Shown here: positions 1 through 10,469 of the stretch, piece after piece
Layout: the number at the start of each line of letters is the position of its first letter
Position numbering within the stretch: position 1 is the stretch's first letter
From: Achatina immaculata
Lineage: Eukaryota; Mollusca; Gastropoda; Stylommatophora; Achatinidae
DNA: 64,000 nucleotides
Direction: 5' to 3'
NCBI GenBank assembly: GCA_009760885.1
Contig: CM019691.1
Span: forward strand, 32,674,814 to 32,738,813
Translations under genes and position numbers: made by a program
The notes under the pieces: model-generated
Database searches by the model: none
What the model was told of the DNA's origin: nothing
The model's input: the letters and a program-made list of their open reading frames with translations, nothing else

Positions 1-66
1 TCAAGTTTTCCTGTTTTCGGCGAGCTTTTCAGCTTCATCGAGGAATTTTATGCCTACTAAATTGGT
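1..66 (-). mobile_element. LINE-D 3'-end fragment, left half
   Basis: This matches the 3' coding end of the LINE family labelled LINE-D (other copies at 25270-26045 and 58195-59020, same strand). It is interrupted after about position 66 and resumes at 823-905, with LINE-B sequence lying between, so it is the outer element of a nested pair. Confidence 0.6.
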
Positions 67-128
67 CTTTTGTGTCTGTAGCAGTCTGATAGTTTGTTTT
101 TTTTTACCAGATAGGGTTGCTGGCCCTA

Positions 129-788
129 TGCCGAAATGTACTCAGAGTAGATAGCAGGTTAGTGGAGGAAGTCAACGAATTTGTATACCTTGGCAGTAGA
201 ATGGTAGAAAATGAAGACAGCACAGAGGACATCAACAGCAAACTTACTAGAGAAAACCAGGCTTTTGCAATGCTGCAGACTATATGGAAATCTAAAAAAC
301 TAAACATGAGTACGATAATCAGGATATTTAAGAGTAATGTTCTAAGTGTATTACTCTATGGAAGTGAATGCTGGAAAATCACCAAAACCATAGAAAACAA
401 GTTGAATTCTTTCCAGACTAAATGTTTACGAGGAATCAGAAAAATGTTTTGGCCAAACACCGTAAGAAATAACATCTTGTTGGCAGAAATGCAGATGAAG
501 CCACTGACAACAATTATTGAAGAAAGACGCTGGCGATGGTTGGGACATGTGCTCCGAATGAATGACAACTCACTACCAAAAATAGCACTAAGATGGACAC
601 CACAGGGGAACAGAAGTAAGGGTAGACCAAAAGAGGCATGGAGAAGAACAACAGAGAGGATGATGAGCAATAGAGGGGTCACCTGAGCAAGAGCAGAAAA
701 AAAGGGAAAGGACAGGCATTTGTGGAAAACCCTTGCGGAAGCCCCATGTGCCCTGGGCACTTAAGGTTCAGAGAGAGAGAGAGAGAGT

Positions 789-820
<32 letters not shown>

Positions 821-822
821 TT
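129..822 (+). mobile_element. LINE-B 3' fragment with (GA)n tail
   Basis: An open frame of about 189 codons (117-686) encodes the C-terminal part of a non-LTR retrotransposon ORF2. It includes LLYGSECW, WLGHVLRM and a basic GRPKEAWRR tail. The reverse transcriptase core is missing, so the copy is 5'-truncated. After the stop, the untranslated end finishes in a (GA)n tract (about 768-822). The copies at 39735-40645 and 17345-17505 end in the same dinucleotide. It lies inside LINE-D sequence found on both sides. Confidence 0.8.
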
Positions 823-905
823 CGCCTCCTTAACAATGTCCTCTTTAGAGTTTCACGTGGTCGACCTCTTTTTCTTTGGTCTATTTGTGAACATTGCTAA
901 GGAAT
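823..905 (-). mobile_element. LINE-D fragment, right half
   Basis: This continues the LINE-D match that stops near 66; the same order of sequence is contiguous at 25370-25450 and 58310-58390. Together the halves show that LINE-B inserted into an older LINE-D copy. Confidence 0.6.
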
Positions 906-1161
906 AAAAAAACTCACAATGACAGTAGAATCTCGACTCCTTGCAGATGTCACAGATCAGATGATTAACCTTCGTTTCTATATCAGGCTGTTAAGGTGAA
1001 ATAAAAGTGCAGATCAGTTGACCGACTCAGCAATCGTAGAGGAAGGCCAGGCAGTAGATCGAGATGACATTATAAATGCTATTAAAGAAGCAGTTAAACA
1101 AAAAAAGACTGATTCAGCATTTTGTCGAGGATAATATTCTCTCGCTGACATATGGGTGAGA

Positions 1162-1200
1162 GAGAGGAGAGAGAGAGAGAAAGAGAGAGAGAGAGAATAT
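1162..1200. repeat. (GA)n microsatellite
   Basis: An imperfect GA-rich tract. A short CT run and a CA run follow at about 1232-1262. It lies in the intron sequence before the kinase exon. Confidence 0.85.
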
Positions 1201-1326
1201 TAAAGGATACTTTTTATTTAAAAATTTACAATTCTCTCTCTCATGCACACACACACACACTCCGCCACAGACACACACGAGAAACTAATGTTTACTGGAA
1301 GGAGGCTGATAAAATGATATTTGCAG

Positions 1327-1506
1327 GGTGAGGACGAGTTTGATCAGCTGGCGGCAATAGAGGAAGTGCTAGGATCGGTTCCTTCTTCGATGTTAAACAG
1401 AAACAAACAGCGTCCCGCCCGGAAAAAAGGTCGCGGACCTCCAGGCACGAAATCTCTCAAAGACATCTTGATCGGAGATGATGTCTTTAAGAGTTTGATC
1501 AAGCAG
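1327..1506 (+). CDS. DYRK-family protein kinase, penultimate coding exon
   Basis: This 180-bp exon is phase 0 at both ends. It is bounded by an acceptor ending TTTGCAG (AG at 1325-1326) and a donor GTACAG at 1507. Its 60 residues read like kinase subdomain X of DYRK kinases: GEDEFDQLAAIEEVLG at the start, then GPPGTKSLKDIL, resembling the PPGTRKL..IL segment of DYRK1, then FKSLIKQ. Splicing to 19574-19720 continues as MLELNPELRP, colinear with the DYRK family, so no exon appears to be missing between them. DYRKs are dual-specificity kinases that autophosphorylate on tyrosine and phosphorylate serine/threonine substrates in cytosol or nucleus. The catalytic exons lie left of the window, so activity and subclass (DYRK1 or DYRK2/3/4) cannot be judged. 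GC content is visibly higher than in the flanks. The polypyrimidine tract is weak. Confidence 0.72.
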
Positions 1507-1541
1507 GTACAGTAGGCTCTTCGTACAGTTGTTGTGTACCT

Positions 1542-1544
<3 letters not shown>

Positions 1545-1580
<36 letters not shown>
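1545..1580. repeat. (GA)n microsatellite beside exon donor
   Basis: A pure (GA)18 tract starts 39 bp after the end of the kinase exon, inside the intron. Confidence 0.95.
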
Positions 1581-1583
<3 letters not shown>

Positions 1584-2549
1584 GCACATCGTGGGGAAAG
1601 GAGAATTCAACCCCCCACCCCCCACCCCAACCCTCCAGGAACCGGAAAAAATGAACGCTTCTTTTGGTCCTGTGTTTTATCAGATTTACGACACTGCTGA
1701 ATTTTGTCCATTTTATTCGGCTAAGTCCTTTTACTGAAATAGTCTTCAGAGAGAAGGTTTGGCTAGTTTCTCTGTTAAGGCTTCAGTCTACTGAGTAAAG
1801 GGATCCGGGCTAAAATCTCAGAAATTTTATTTATTTATTTGTTTTGTCTTCATGCAGTCGCTGTTTATTTTCTGCAATTGAACAAAAGATTCCTTCTTTC
1901 CTTCCTTCATTTTCTTTATCCCCTAACTGAGCCATGGACCATCAAGAAAGGATCCATTTATTTCTGTCCTGTGCCTTTTCTTCTATCCGTCTCTATGTAT
2001 GTTCAATCTTTTTTCTATCTCTGCTTCAAGACTCCTTCGCCGGTTGTTCCTATGTCTTCCTTGTTTCGTCTTTCCCCGGGAGATTCAAGATGAGAGCTTG
2101 TCTGGTTATGCTTGTGTCCTACCCATCCCCAACATCTTTTCCTTATCATTTCCGTAGACTGGTTTATGCTCTCACCTCATCATTTACTTGAATGGAAACA
2201 GAGTACGTCTAGCCGCAAGGTGAGGCATATCAGGGACATTCATCCGTTTCCTTCGACCTTGAATGAGTAAATAGTCGGCGTCAAGTTCACTCTCGTGGCT
2301 TCTTGAAGTGCAGCAGCAACAGCTTTGTCACTATATAAATGCTGGATGATAAACATGGAGGGAATTTGCATACACTTCATCTCTAATAGTTTTTCAAACT
2401 ATAAACTCAGTGGTGTGGCACCACTGAGGCTTCAAGAGCAAACAGTGATCAGGTTTTCCTTGACCTGTCGATGCTAAATGGTCACGGGATCAGTATCAGA
2501 ACTGGGTGCCCTGCCGTCTCAAACTTCAATTCAGTTCAATTCAATTGAA
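1581..2549. other. Kinase intron sequence without recognised gene
   Basis: No exon or RNA gene is recognised. The stretch is pyrimidine-rich at 1860-2190. A short piece at about 2452-2515 resembles the central body of the SINEs described elsewhere (compare 17130-17200), but is too short and diverged to call firmly. Confidence 0.5.
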
Positions 2550-3420
2550 CTCAAGTGCCGAGCAGCGTGGCGTAGGCGATCATTTCTCTCCACAATTCCC
2601 TCTCTTTAGACTTGATTATGAAATCCGCCGGTGACTTTCTTCCTAGCCACACTGATAGCCCATCCAGTAACTTCTCTCTCTGTCTTCCTGTCTCTTTTTC
2701 CTTCAATTTTTCCAGTTACCACAGAATGTTCCAGTTTTCCTTCTTCTCATGAAATGTACTATAAATCTGCCTCTGATATTTGCTATAATTTGCCTTTTAA
2801 CTCCAGCCTCTCTTAAGACTTCTTCATTGGTTTTCTTGGCTTTCCATGGTACTTTCAACATCCTTCTTATAAACCACATCTCCATGGACTCCATTTCTCG
2901 CTGTACTCTCTTACTAATAGACCATGCTTCACATCCATAAAACAAAATTGGCTCGATGTAACATTTAAGTACTCGGAATCTTGTTTCCATTGATACAGAT
3001 CTGTTGCACAAGATGTGTCTCATTGTCTGGAATGCTGACTTGGCCTGAGCACGTCTACTTTTTATTTCGTTGTGACATTTCCCATCAATTGTTATAATCA
3101 TTCCTAAGCACTTAAATTTATCAACTTGTTTCAGATTTGTGCCATAGATGGTAATGCTACATTTTGGTGGTATTCTTTTCTTTGAGATGACCATCACTTC
3201 AGTCTTCTTTTTGTTCAGGCTGAGACCTTTATTTTTACTTTCACGAACCACGACGTCCAGAAGAACCTGTAGCTCCCCTTCACTTTTAGCAATCAGAACT
3301 GTGTCGTCTTGTTAAGGTTGTACCCGCCAACTGATATTCCTGGCATGTTCTCTATATTTCTCATTATGTTTTCACTGTGCAAGGAGAAGAGGTCAGAAGA
3401 TAAAAGACATCCTCGTCTTT
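2550..3420 (-). mobile_element. LINE-C 3' portion (upright part of twin-primed copy)
   Basis: Read on the minus strand this encodes the end of a reverse transcriptase and the ORF2 C-terminus (frame 2703-3251): NKKKTEVMVISKK, GKCHNEIKSR, RVLKCYIEPILFYGCEAW and MWFIRRMLKVPWKAK. It matches 13806-14690 of the near-full-length LINE-C copy. A small deletion near 3311 breaks the DDT region, and the frame is damaged downstream. It abuts an inverted upstream part of the same LINE at 3421. Confidence 0.8.
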
Positions 3421-3955
3421 ACCTTGTTGAATGACATCTATAACAGTAAATACGTCTCATCAGACCTTTTGCGATCAATTTTCATTGCCCTACCAAAGAA
3501 ACAAGGTACAGTTGAATGTGAAAACCATCGAACCATTAGTCTTATGAGCCATGTTACCAAAATTCTACTTCGCATTGTTATGAGAAGAGTCAGGAGAAAA
3601 ATAAAACCAGAAATCGCTGAAGAAAAGTGCGGGTTCGTCGAAGGAAAAGGTACAAATAACGCCATATATATAATAAGAACATTGATGGAGAGATCAATAG
3701 AAGTAAAGATGGACCTATACTTATGCTTCATAGACTATTGTAAAGCATTTGATAAAGTGAGACACACAGAAAATATAAGATTGCTGGAAGACATCAATAT
3801 AGATGGGAAAGATCTGAAACTTATCAAAAACAAATATTGGCAGCAATCAGCAGCAATGACGTTTGAGAACCAAATAGGAGTATTCAAAGACATAAAATTG
3901 GGAGAGAGACAATGATGTGTTTTATCTACTGACCTCTTCTCTCAAACTTCAGAAG
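3421..3955 (+). mobile_element. LINE-C reverse-transcriptase segment, inverted
   Basis: An open frame of 163 codons (3424-3915) encodes reverse-transcriptase blocks: [38 protein letters not shown], and [16 protein letters not shown] with the first catalytic aspartate. It is the part of LINE-C that should lie upstream of the 2550-3420 segment, but it is on the opposite strand. Its far end (about 3905-3945) and the end of the minus-strand segment (about 3385-3420) overlap by about 30 bases of LINE-C sequence. Confidence 0.8.
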
Positions 3956-3984
3956 GGGATAAAAGTAAAAAAAAACAACTTTGC

Positions 3985-4255
3985 AGCGCCCTGCTTAGCT
4001 GAATGGTGAGGCGTTAGGTTTACTAATCCGGTGGTACCGGCTTCAGTCCCAGCAGTGGCATTTTTTTCTGGTACACACCAAAAAGACCCCGGGGTTCACC
4101 TAGCCTCTAAGAATGGGTACCAGAGAAATCTGGGAAGGTAAATCGGCCAGGCGTGATACTGACCACATCACACTTTCATGTGCCGAATGTCATGGAAAAC
4201 ACCGTATTTCCTAATAGCCTTAATGGCTTGTAAACGGGAATTTTACCTTTACAAC
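3985..4255 (+). mobile_element. SINE copy 1, tRNA-like head
   Basis: The first 75 bases resemble a tRNA gene, with an A-box-like TTAGCTGAATGG and a degenerate B box (GGCTTCAGTCCC). The body follows: GGGGTTCACCTAGCC, GGGTACCAGAGAAATCTGGG, a GTGATACTGACCACATCACA segment, and an end at GGGAATTTTACCTTTAC. Five other copies share the body. A Pol III retroposon is inferred. Confidence 0.8.
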
Positions 4256-4500
4256 TTTGGGTGATTGTGGCACCCCGTCGATCTGCCTTCAAGAAACTCA
4301 AAATGTTTTCCTAAATATACTCATAGAAAAAGTAAGTGTGCAGCACTATATGGGGCAATGTGCACGTGTTTTTGTGCGAACTCAAATAAAAGCTGGCGCA
4401 CTATACAAAGTGATCAGTTTGATTTAGGTAAAAGTATTACGAAGGAAAGAGAAAAACTCAAGTCAGTGTGGCATCCCCACAAAGAAAGAAATTCTTTATT

Positions 4501-4960
4501 TCAATACCGCGTATATCCACCTTGGGCTGTTATCACTGCTTGATAGCGCCATCTCATCGACCCAGTGACACATTGGATACGTTGTTGGGGCACGTTATTC
4601 CATTCTTCTTGCAACGCTTAGGCTAGCTAGCCAGTGGTGGTTTTCGGGAAGATTTTGTCTTCTTTGCACCCTACGCTCCAGTTCGTTTCATACGAGCTCC
4701 ATGGGAGACAGGTGGGGGAGGGGGGAACAGCTGGCCATGGTAAGACATCAATGTGATGCTGTTGAAAGCGATCCCTGACCATACGTGCCACATGCGGACG
4801 AGCAGTATCTTGCTGCAACATCGTACCTGGTCCATTTGCATTGGGGAAAGGTTGTAGGTGTGTGTTATGATTTCATCTCTGTATCGATAACTCATCAGGT
4901 TGCCAATGATGATTAAAACAGATTTTCGTATTTGTATTACTGAACACTAAACACGTGTTT
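4501..4960 (-). mobile_element. Tc1/mariner-type transposase remnant
   Basis: On the minus strand, LQQDTARPHVARMVRD (about 4780-4821) is the second-aspartate block of a Tc1-like DDE transposase, and HHIDVLPWPA follows. After a frameshift the C-terminus continues as ALQEEWNNVPQQRIQ and ends AQGGYTRY with a stop at 4501-4503. The DLNPIEHLWDEL block is scrambled and the N-terminal half is missing. Terminal repeats were not identified. It is a dead copy. Confidence 0.8.
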
Positions 4961-5384
4961 TGCTCACACACTGTTCTGTACTGTGTCTATTACGTGTTAA
5001 CATGAGCAATAGGCCCAGTGATACAACAGACGTTACATTGGTATACGCCGTGTAACAAGACAACCCAGATAACAATAACATACAACTACACATCAATACA
5101 CAACACGACCAGTTACATGTAATCGACTAACTCAACACCATAGTTGACACTTAACAAGAATCCAATAATCACAGGATTCAGCAGTCACCAAACAATCAGC
5201 AAATGTTTAATGATGAATTCCATTTGTTCGATGTGTGTTGCATAGATGTGGAGTGTAAACTGATGAGAACAATTACAATGATCATAAAAAATGTCAGGGC
5301 GACTAACATCGCCATGAAACTAACTCAGACCTACAACACTGACAAAACATGCTAACTTCAAAACTACAACCTACCTTTCAGCTT
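4961..5384. other. Intronic sequence, nothing recognised
   Basis: AT-rich sequence with short ACA-rich stretches. No coding, RNA or transposon signature was recognised. Confidence 0.4.
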
Positions 5385-5675
5385 GAAATTACAACATTGT
5401 CCAAAAAAGGGGACAAATCAAACACACGCTTTATGTGACAACTACAACATATGTCCTGAAAAGGACAACCCATCTAACTACAACATCTGTCCTGATAAGG
5501 ACAATCCATCTAACTACAATATTTGTTCTGAAAATGACAATCCATTTAACTACAACATTGTCCTAAAAAGGACAGTTCATCTAAACACAATTACGATAAC
5601 TGTTGCCCTAAAAAGGACAAATAAACACAACTACTACATACTAGAAGTCTGTCCTAAAAGTCACACCAAACTTAC
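5385..5675. repeat. Minisatellite with hairpin-forming units
   Basis: About six to seven degenerate units of 35-40 bp contain CTACAACAT and a self-complementary core of the form TGTCCTGAAAAGGACA. Unit boundaries drift, and the last units are diverged. Confidence 0.75.
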
Positions 5676-5711
5676 ATAATGAACTAGAGAATCGCTAATA
5701 TCCCTTTTATA

Positions 5712-5985
5712 GAAAAAAAACTGGCTAGTAAAGATGATTAAAGAGAGAAAACTTAAATATTTTGGAAACATTAAACGTCATGATAACCTAGAGCAGACCG
5801 TCTTGGAAGGGTACATAATGGGAAAAATAAAGAGAGGAAGACCAAGGCGAAGATGGCTGCAAGACATCATTGATGATTTGCAAATGGATGCATCAACGGC
5901 AGACCATCTTGCTCACAACCGAAAGACTTACAGGAGTGCTATTGGGGAGGCAAAGTTCCGCAAGGGACATGCAAATGCATGAATG
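5712..5985 (+). mobile_element. LINE-A 3' fragment
   Basis: The frame at 5734-5982 reads KERKLKYFGNIKRHDNLEQTVLEGYIMGK, then GRPRRRWLQDIIDDLQMDAS, and ends in KFRKGHANA and a stop. This is the ORF2 C-terminus of a non-LTR element repeated at 22.5, 39.5-41.2, 42, 46.7, 59.1 and 61.2 kb. Only the last 250 bases are present. Confidence 0.8.
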
Positions 5986-6559
5986 AGAGAAAAAAAACCC
6001 TCACACGACCTGTCTCTACAACATTCAGACCCAAAACTAACCCATTCATACACCCCGCCACTCAGATCCATGTGACGGAGTTCTCAATTGGAAAGTTGTG
6101 GTCTATTACTGTTTGACAACAACAACAACAGGGTTTCTCACAAAAATTATCTCCCCACCCCCCAAAAAGTCCCTGCAGATCTCTCATAGGGAAGCACCCC
6201 AAAGAGGTCGATAACTAAACATTATGTAGAAGCCTCTTGCAACACAAAAAATGCAAACAAAAAGAATGACTTGCCATCACATATATGTATAAAATAGTAC
6301 AATTATCACGTGAAGGGGAGAACAAATTATACATTATATACAAATCTTGAGCTCTCAGCTTCACCCCATTGTAACTTTATGGGAATAGGACAGGAGCAAA
6401 GGATGTAATCCGATTCGAAGTATCAATGTATTGTCTACTTTGCTTCTATGGAAATCTCTATAGATTTCAAACTATACAGTAGAAGGAAGTAAGTCTACCA
6501 TATTGGTCACTACGTGCTCAATGAACTGCTTCCTACTATCCTATTCCAAGAAAGGGACA
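5986..6559. other. Stretch without recognised features
   Basis: No gene is seen. It lies just beyond the recognisable end of the gypsy element, where a 3' LTR would be expected, but no copy of the 10.5-10.8 kb LTR-like sequence was found here. Confidence 0.4.
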
Positions 6560-7191
6560 TTTCCGCCAGCACAGTGAACTTTTCTATGTCCACGCTATCG
6601 ATGATCTGCCCTATTGCCACTACGAGCTTACGATCGGAGACGAACAACTGATCAATCTCCGAATCGCATTCGGCACTAGTTGAAGTCTCGTCAGGAAAAT
6701 GATCTTCACTGTGATGACAGTGTTCCTTCCGAGACTGATGACAGATCTCCTCTCGTGTCCTCTGCTTCTGACTGTATCAGGGTCGGAAATCATCCACCGA
6801 CGCGGGAACTGCTGATGCGGAAGCATCCACCTTCATATAATGGTCTGAGGGTTGAACCCCAGCATCCATTCTCCGAGGGATTTCCTTTGGGAACCATGGC
6901 GGAACCCTTGGAACAAAACGAGAAGGCGGTGGAAGGGAATATATATATATCTCTCTCTCTGGTGGAACGCGGCGACTTGGATCTAAAATGATCTAGAATA
7001 TACTGCCGCTGGAAAGACCCACTAGGCAACGAAACGTTTACCGCGACATCGTGTACTGTAGGACATGAGGTATTCGTCGCTCTATCTTCTCTTTCTTTGG
7101 ACTGACAGGGACACGGCAGGTAGTCTGAATTGAGCAAGCTGCCGAAAGAGGGAGCCCGGCTTGTGAAAAGGCCTCAACGATGCTCACTGAC

Positions 7192-7602
7192 CAGACGCTA
7201 CACGTCTCAGACCCTTGTGGGTACGTTCCTGTTAACTACATGCGCTGGTACTGGTACAGAAGTAGCACCATCGAAACGTGCTAAGGCTTCATATCTCGCG
7301 CCCGGGGGGGGGGGAAACAACACCTCGAAGTTCATGGTGCGGAGGTTAACAAACCACCTCTGCAACTTGACGTCTGACATCTCCTGCCGACTGAAGAAAG
7401 TAACCACCAAGGGTCTATGGCCAGGCTTCACTACGAAGTGTCTATTTGCCAGAAAATATTGAAACTTCTGCGTGGCGTAATGGACAGCATACGCTTCTCT
7501 CCCGAAAGTGAACCACTTGGTCTGAGAGCGCGACAGCTTCTGCGAGAGAAAATAAATTAGGTCTTCGACAGAGAGCTCATCAGAAGTGGAAGCCGTCTGC
7601 AC
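7192..7602 (-). pseudogene. Gypsy RNase H domain fragment
   Basis: A minus-strand frame carries YFLSQKLSRSQTKWFTFGREAYAVHYA and later DVKLQRWFVNLRTMNFEV. These are typical of the Ty3/gypsy RNase H and tether region. It lies downstream of the reverse transcriptase remnant, with a frame break between. A tract of about 11 C on this strand (7302-7313) disturbs the region after the domain. Confidence 0.8.
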
Positions 7603-7884
7603 TGAATAGGCTCCAACCGCAACATTAGAGGAATCTGTTTACATGGTAAGTGGTTTCTGCAAATCTAGATGCGAGAGAAGGAGTATCTTCGTAAGTCGAT
7701 CCTTCAGAAGTTCAAACGCCAATTGACAGTCTGTAGACCATTTGAATCGATGACCCTTCTTGGTGAGGTCAACAATGGGAGCCATGATCTCCGAAAAATT
7801 GGGAATAAAACGTCTATAACAACCACACGTCCCTCATTTACATTCAAAGGAGGCGGCATTTCATTGACTTTGACCTTCTCATGA

Positions 7885-8500
7885 TCAGGAGATATACCTG
7901 ACTGACATTGTCTCAGAGGCCGCAAAGTGACATTTCGATGGTTTGAGCTTTACCTTGTATTCGCGCAACCGGTTGAACACCGTGTGAAGATCGCGAACAT
8001 GATCTTCGATCGTTCCATTAGTGAACACCAGTACGTCGTCGATGTAGGCTTGTGCAAACTTTCCTAAGCCTTGCAATACTGTGTCCATGAGTGCGAAAAA
8101 GGTAGATGGTGCCCCTTTTAAACCGAAGCTCATAACATTGACCTTGAAACAACCAAGATGGCAGCTAAAAGCTGACTTCTGCTGTGCGTTATCGGACAAA
8201 GGAATGCACCAAAAGCCACATCGAGCATCTAAAGTGCTGAAAAATTTGGCTTTACCTATCGTGCTCAAAATATCCTCAATTCGCGGCAAAGAATACGATA
8301 GTGCATTGAGTGCACGTTAGTCGCAACAGAAACGATACATACCATTTTTCTTAGTCACCAAGACAACCGGTGACGACCACTCTGAGATCGTGCGGGAAAC
8401 GATTCCGTCACGCAACATATTCTCGATGGCCTTCTCAATCACCTCCCTACTCGCCAAAGGAGTACGATAGGGTTTCCTGAAGATTGGCGGATGATCGCCT
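7885..8500 (-). pseudogene. Gypsy reverse transcriptase fragment
   Basis: The frame 7885-8289 contains LPRIEDIL-type block 2, FFSTLDARCGFWCIPL, FGLKGAPSTF and the catalytic box YIDDV. The residues before it (about 8290-8500) encode the VVLVTKKNG-like block in another frame. The glycine in GAPSTF and both aspartates of YIDD are kept. The end runs into stops and the thumb is lost. Confidence 0.85.
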
Positions 8501-8503
8501 GTA

Positions 8504-8722
8504 TCAAATCAATCTCCATGTAACTGTGGAGGTGTGAGAAATCTCGGAATCAGTCAAGGCAAAGACATCCATATTCTGTGTCAACAAAATGGAAATAGTA
8601 TCCTTGTGCACATCAGGGCACTGAACTTGTCGAACGATAATCTCTGAAAGACCTACAGATATTGACTCTGCAGTACCAGAATCTTTCTCAGCAGAGTCTA
8701 CTGACTCTATGAATGAAGTCAA
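8504..8722 (-). pseudogene. Gypsy pre-reverse-transcriptase linker
   Basis: The minus-strand frame reads MDVFALTDSEISHTSTV, the stretch that in gypsy polyproteins precedes the reverse transcriptase (F..t..eig.t). A frame break separates it from the protease frame upstream. Confidence 0.65.
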
Positions 8723-8772
8723 TTTGTCTAAAACACATCCGCCGTTTCAGCTCAATGTGTTTACTAGAATGG

Positions 8773-9645
8773 TTAATTACTGTCATCAGTATGAGTATGA
8801 AGCTCAACGATTGAGTCCACCAGCTCTATCTCCAGTTGTGACAGTAAGAAAGGTGTCTCTATACCCTGCACGATATAAGAACTTCCAGAGGGGAAATATG
8901 GGTGGGCTTTCAGTTGAAGATGAATAAGATTGACAGAACGAGGAGAAAGAAGAGAACAACGTTGAACACGAATAATAGAAGCAATGTGTGCGTCTAACTC
9001 TAATAGAATCTTCTTGTTGTGAATGTTAAAAGTGTTAGATTTGTAATCTATGACAACACTAAAACGAGACAGAAAATCACACCCAAGAATGGTGGAACGG
9101 TTACTACGACCCACATAGAAGCAATGGGAAACAGTAACTCCAGCAACAGAAATATGTAGGTAAACTCTGCCAATTACTCTCATGAAAGCTGCAGTAACAG
9201 TCTGCAAAGTAATTCTAGCAGGCAAGAGTTTAGGAGCAGAAGGTAAGGATCTGTACTCAGAATCCTTGAGAAGACAGACACTAGCCCTTGTGTCTAATAA
9301 CGCCATAACTCTACAAGAACCAACAGAAACAAGGACAGAAGTTGGAGTATGGGGATTTGCAGCCACCGAGAGTAATGGTGTAGCATGCGAAAATGAGACG
9401 AATCGTTTGGCAGGCCTAGATGGTGTGAAAATATGGTCTAACCCTGGCTGACCCTTCCTAGAATTCCGCTGACAAAAACGGGCAATGTGGCCTTGTCTTC
9501 CACACTGGTAACAATATCTAGTTTCTTGTGGTAGTGTACGTACAAGTGTTTTGGGTCTTGTGTTCGACCTCTGTTGGTCGACATTACCTGTTTCAGTGTG
9601 TGATACAGGCCCTGGTGATTTCTCCAGTAGAGAAACCAGCTGCAT
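8773..9645 (-). pseudogene. Gypsy nucleocapsid zinc knuckle and aspartic protease
   Basis: This 290-codon minus-strand frame starts with a gag tail. It has a CCHC zinc knuckle, CYQCGRQGHIARFC, about 45 residues in, and then a retropepsin-like domain with MALLDTRAS. The active-site triad normally reads DTG or DSG; here the glycine is replaced by arginine, so the protease is probably dead. A hydrophobic ILGCDFL box follows, as expected for the second half of the fold. Gag lies immediately upstream. Confidence 0.85.
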
Positions 9646-9649
9646 CTTC

Positions 9650-10370
9650 TGGGGTGTAGGATGACGTGACCTATAAACTGCTGCCAGCTCATTGTTTATC
9701 TGCTCTATCTGAAATGACTCTCGGTCGGGAACTACAACAGAGGTTCACCGACTGAGTAATCATTTTTTCCTCCAAAGCTAATTCCATTGCCCTGTCAAAT
9801 GTTGCAGGTTTATCTCTGATTAACTTAGCATTAATACTACGTGGTATAGGGCGTCCGTGAAGATCTGTACCAGTTGCCTCTGCGCCAGCCGAGATACCAG
9901 TTCTGCTGCAGAGTAGGCAACTGTGGCTGCCTCGCTGATTCGGTCAGCCAGTGCTTGAATAGACTCTCCAGGAGTCTGTGTGATGCCGGCGAGCTTATGT
10001 CAGGCATCTTAAGGAGTTTCTAGCACACCATAACATGCTATAATACTGTAACAAACTCCTCCCATGACTCATGAAGATGGAGGCGCTGCTTGACAAATTC
10101 AGCCATAGGACATGTGGTGCGAAGATACATCAAGTTTTTCTTCACAAGCAGGCCCGCAGCTCTGACCTCCATGAGTTTATCGAACTCCACCAATCACTGC
10201 TTCAACTTTGCTGGGTCCTTGTCGAATTTTTCTACAGCTGAGAGTACATGGGTGAACTTCAAGTCATCACTGATTTGTGACAGGGTGCCCTGTTTTGTGT
10301 TAAAAAAGAATGTTCCTATTGGAATTTTAGTATTTTCTTTTTTCAACACTTACGTTTTCAAATGGTGTGG
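9650..10370 (-). pseudogene. Gypsy gag remnant
   Basis: On the minus strand the stretch reads in pieces as a gag: AVEKFDKDPAKLKQ, AGLLVKKNLMYLRTTCPMAEFVKQRL, and LADRISEAATVAYSAAELVSRL. Several stops and shifts interrupt it. The order and position just upstream of the zinc knuckle support the call. Confidence 0.6.
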
Positions 10371-10469
10371 TTAGGGGCTACACACTTACCTTCCTTTTAT
10401 CTATGCTCAGTTATTCTCCCTCTCATCTCCCCCCCCCCCCCCCATTGTGTCTGCGCGTTATTTCTCTTG

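Noticed and set aside
1344..1625. Minus-strand frames over the kinase exon
   Set aside because: They are shadows of the exon and run into (CT)n serine-leucine repeats.
6620..7137. Gypsy integrase
   Set aside because: The minus-strand frames there show no HHCC zinc motif and no D-D-E spacing, so integrase was not called.
9182..9451. Plus-strand frame inside the gypsy element
   Set aside because: It is the reverse of the protease frame, which carries clear motifs on the minus strand.
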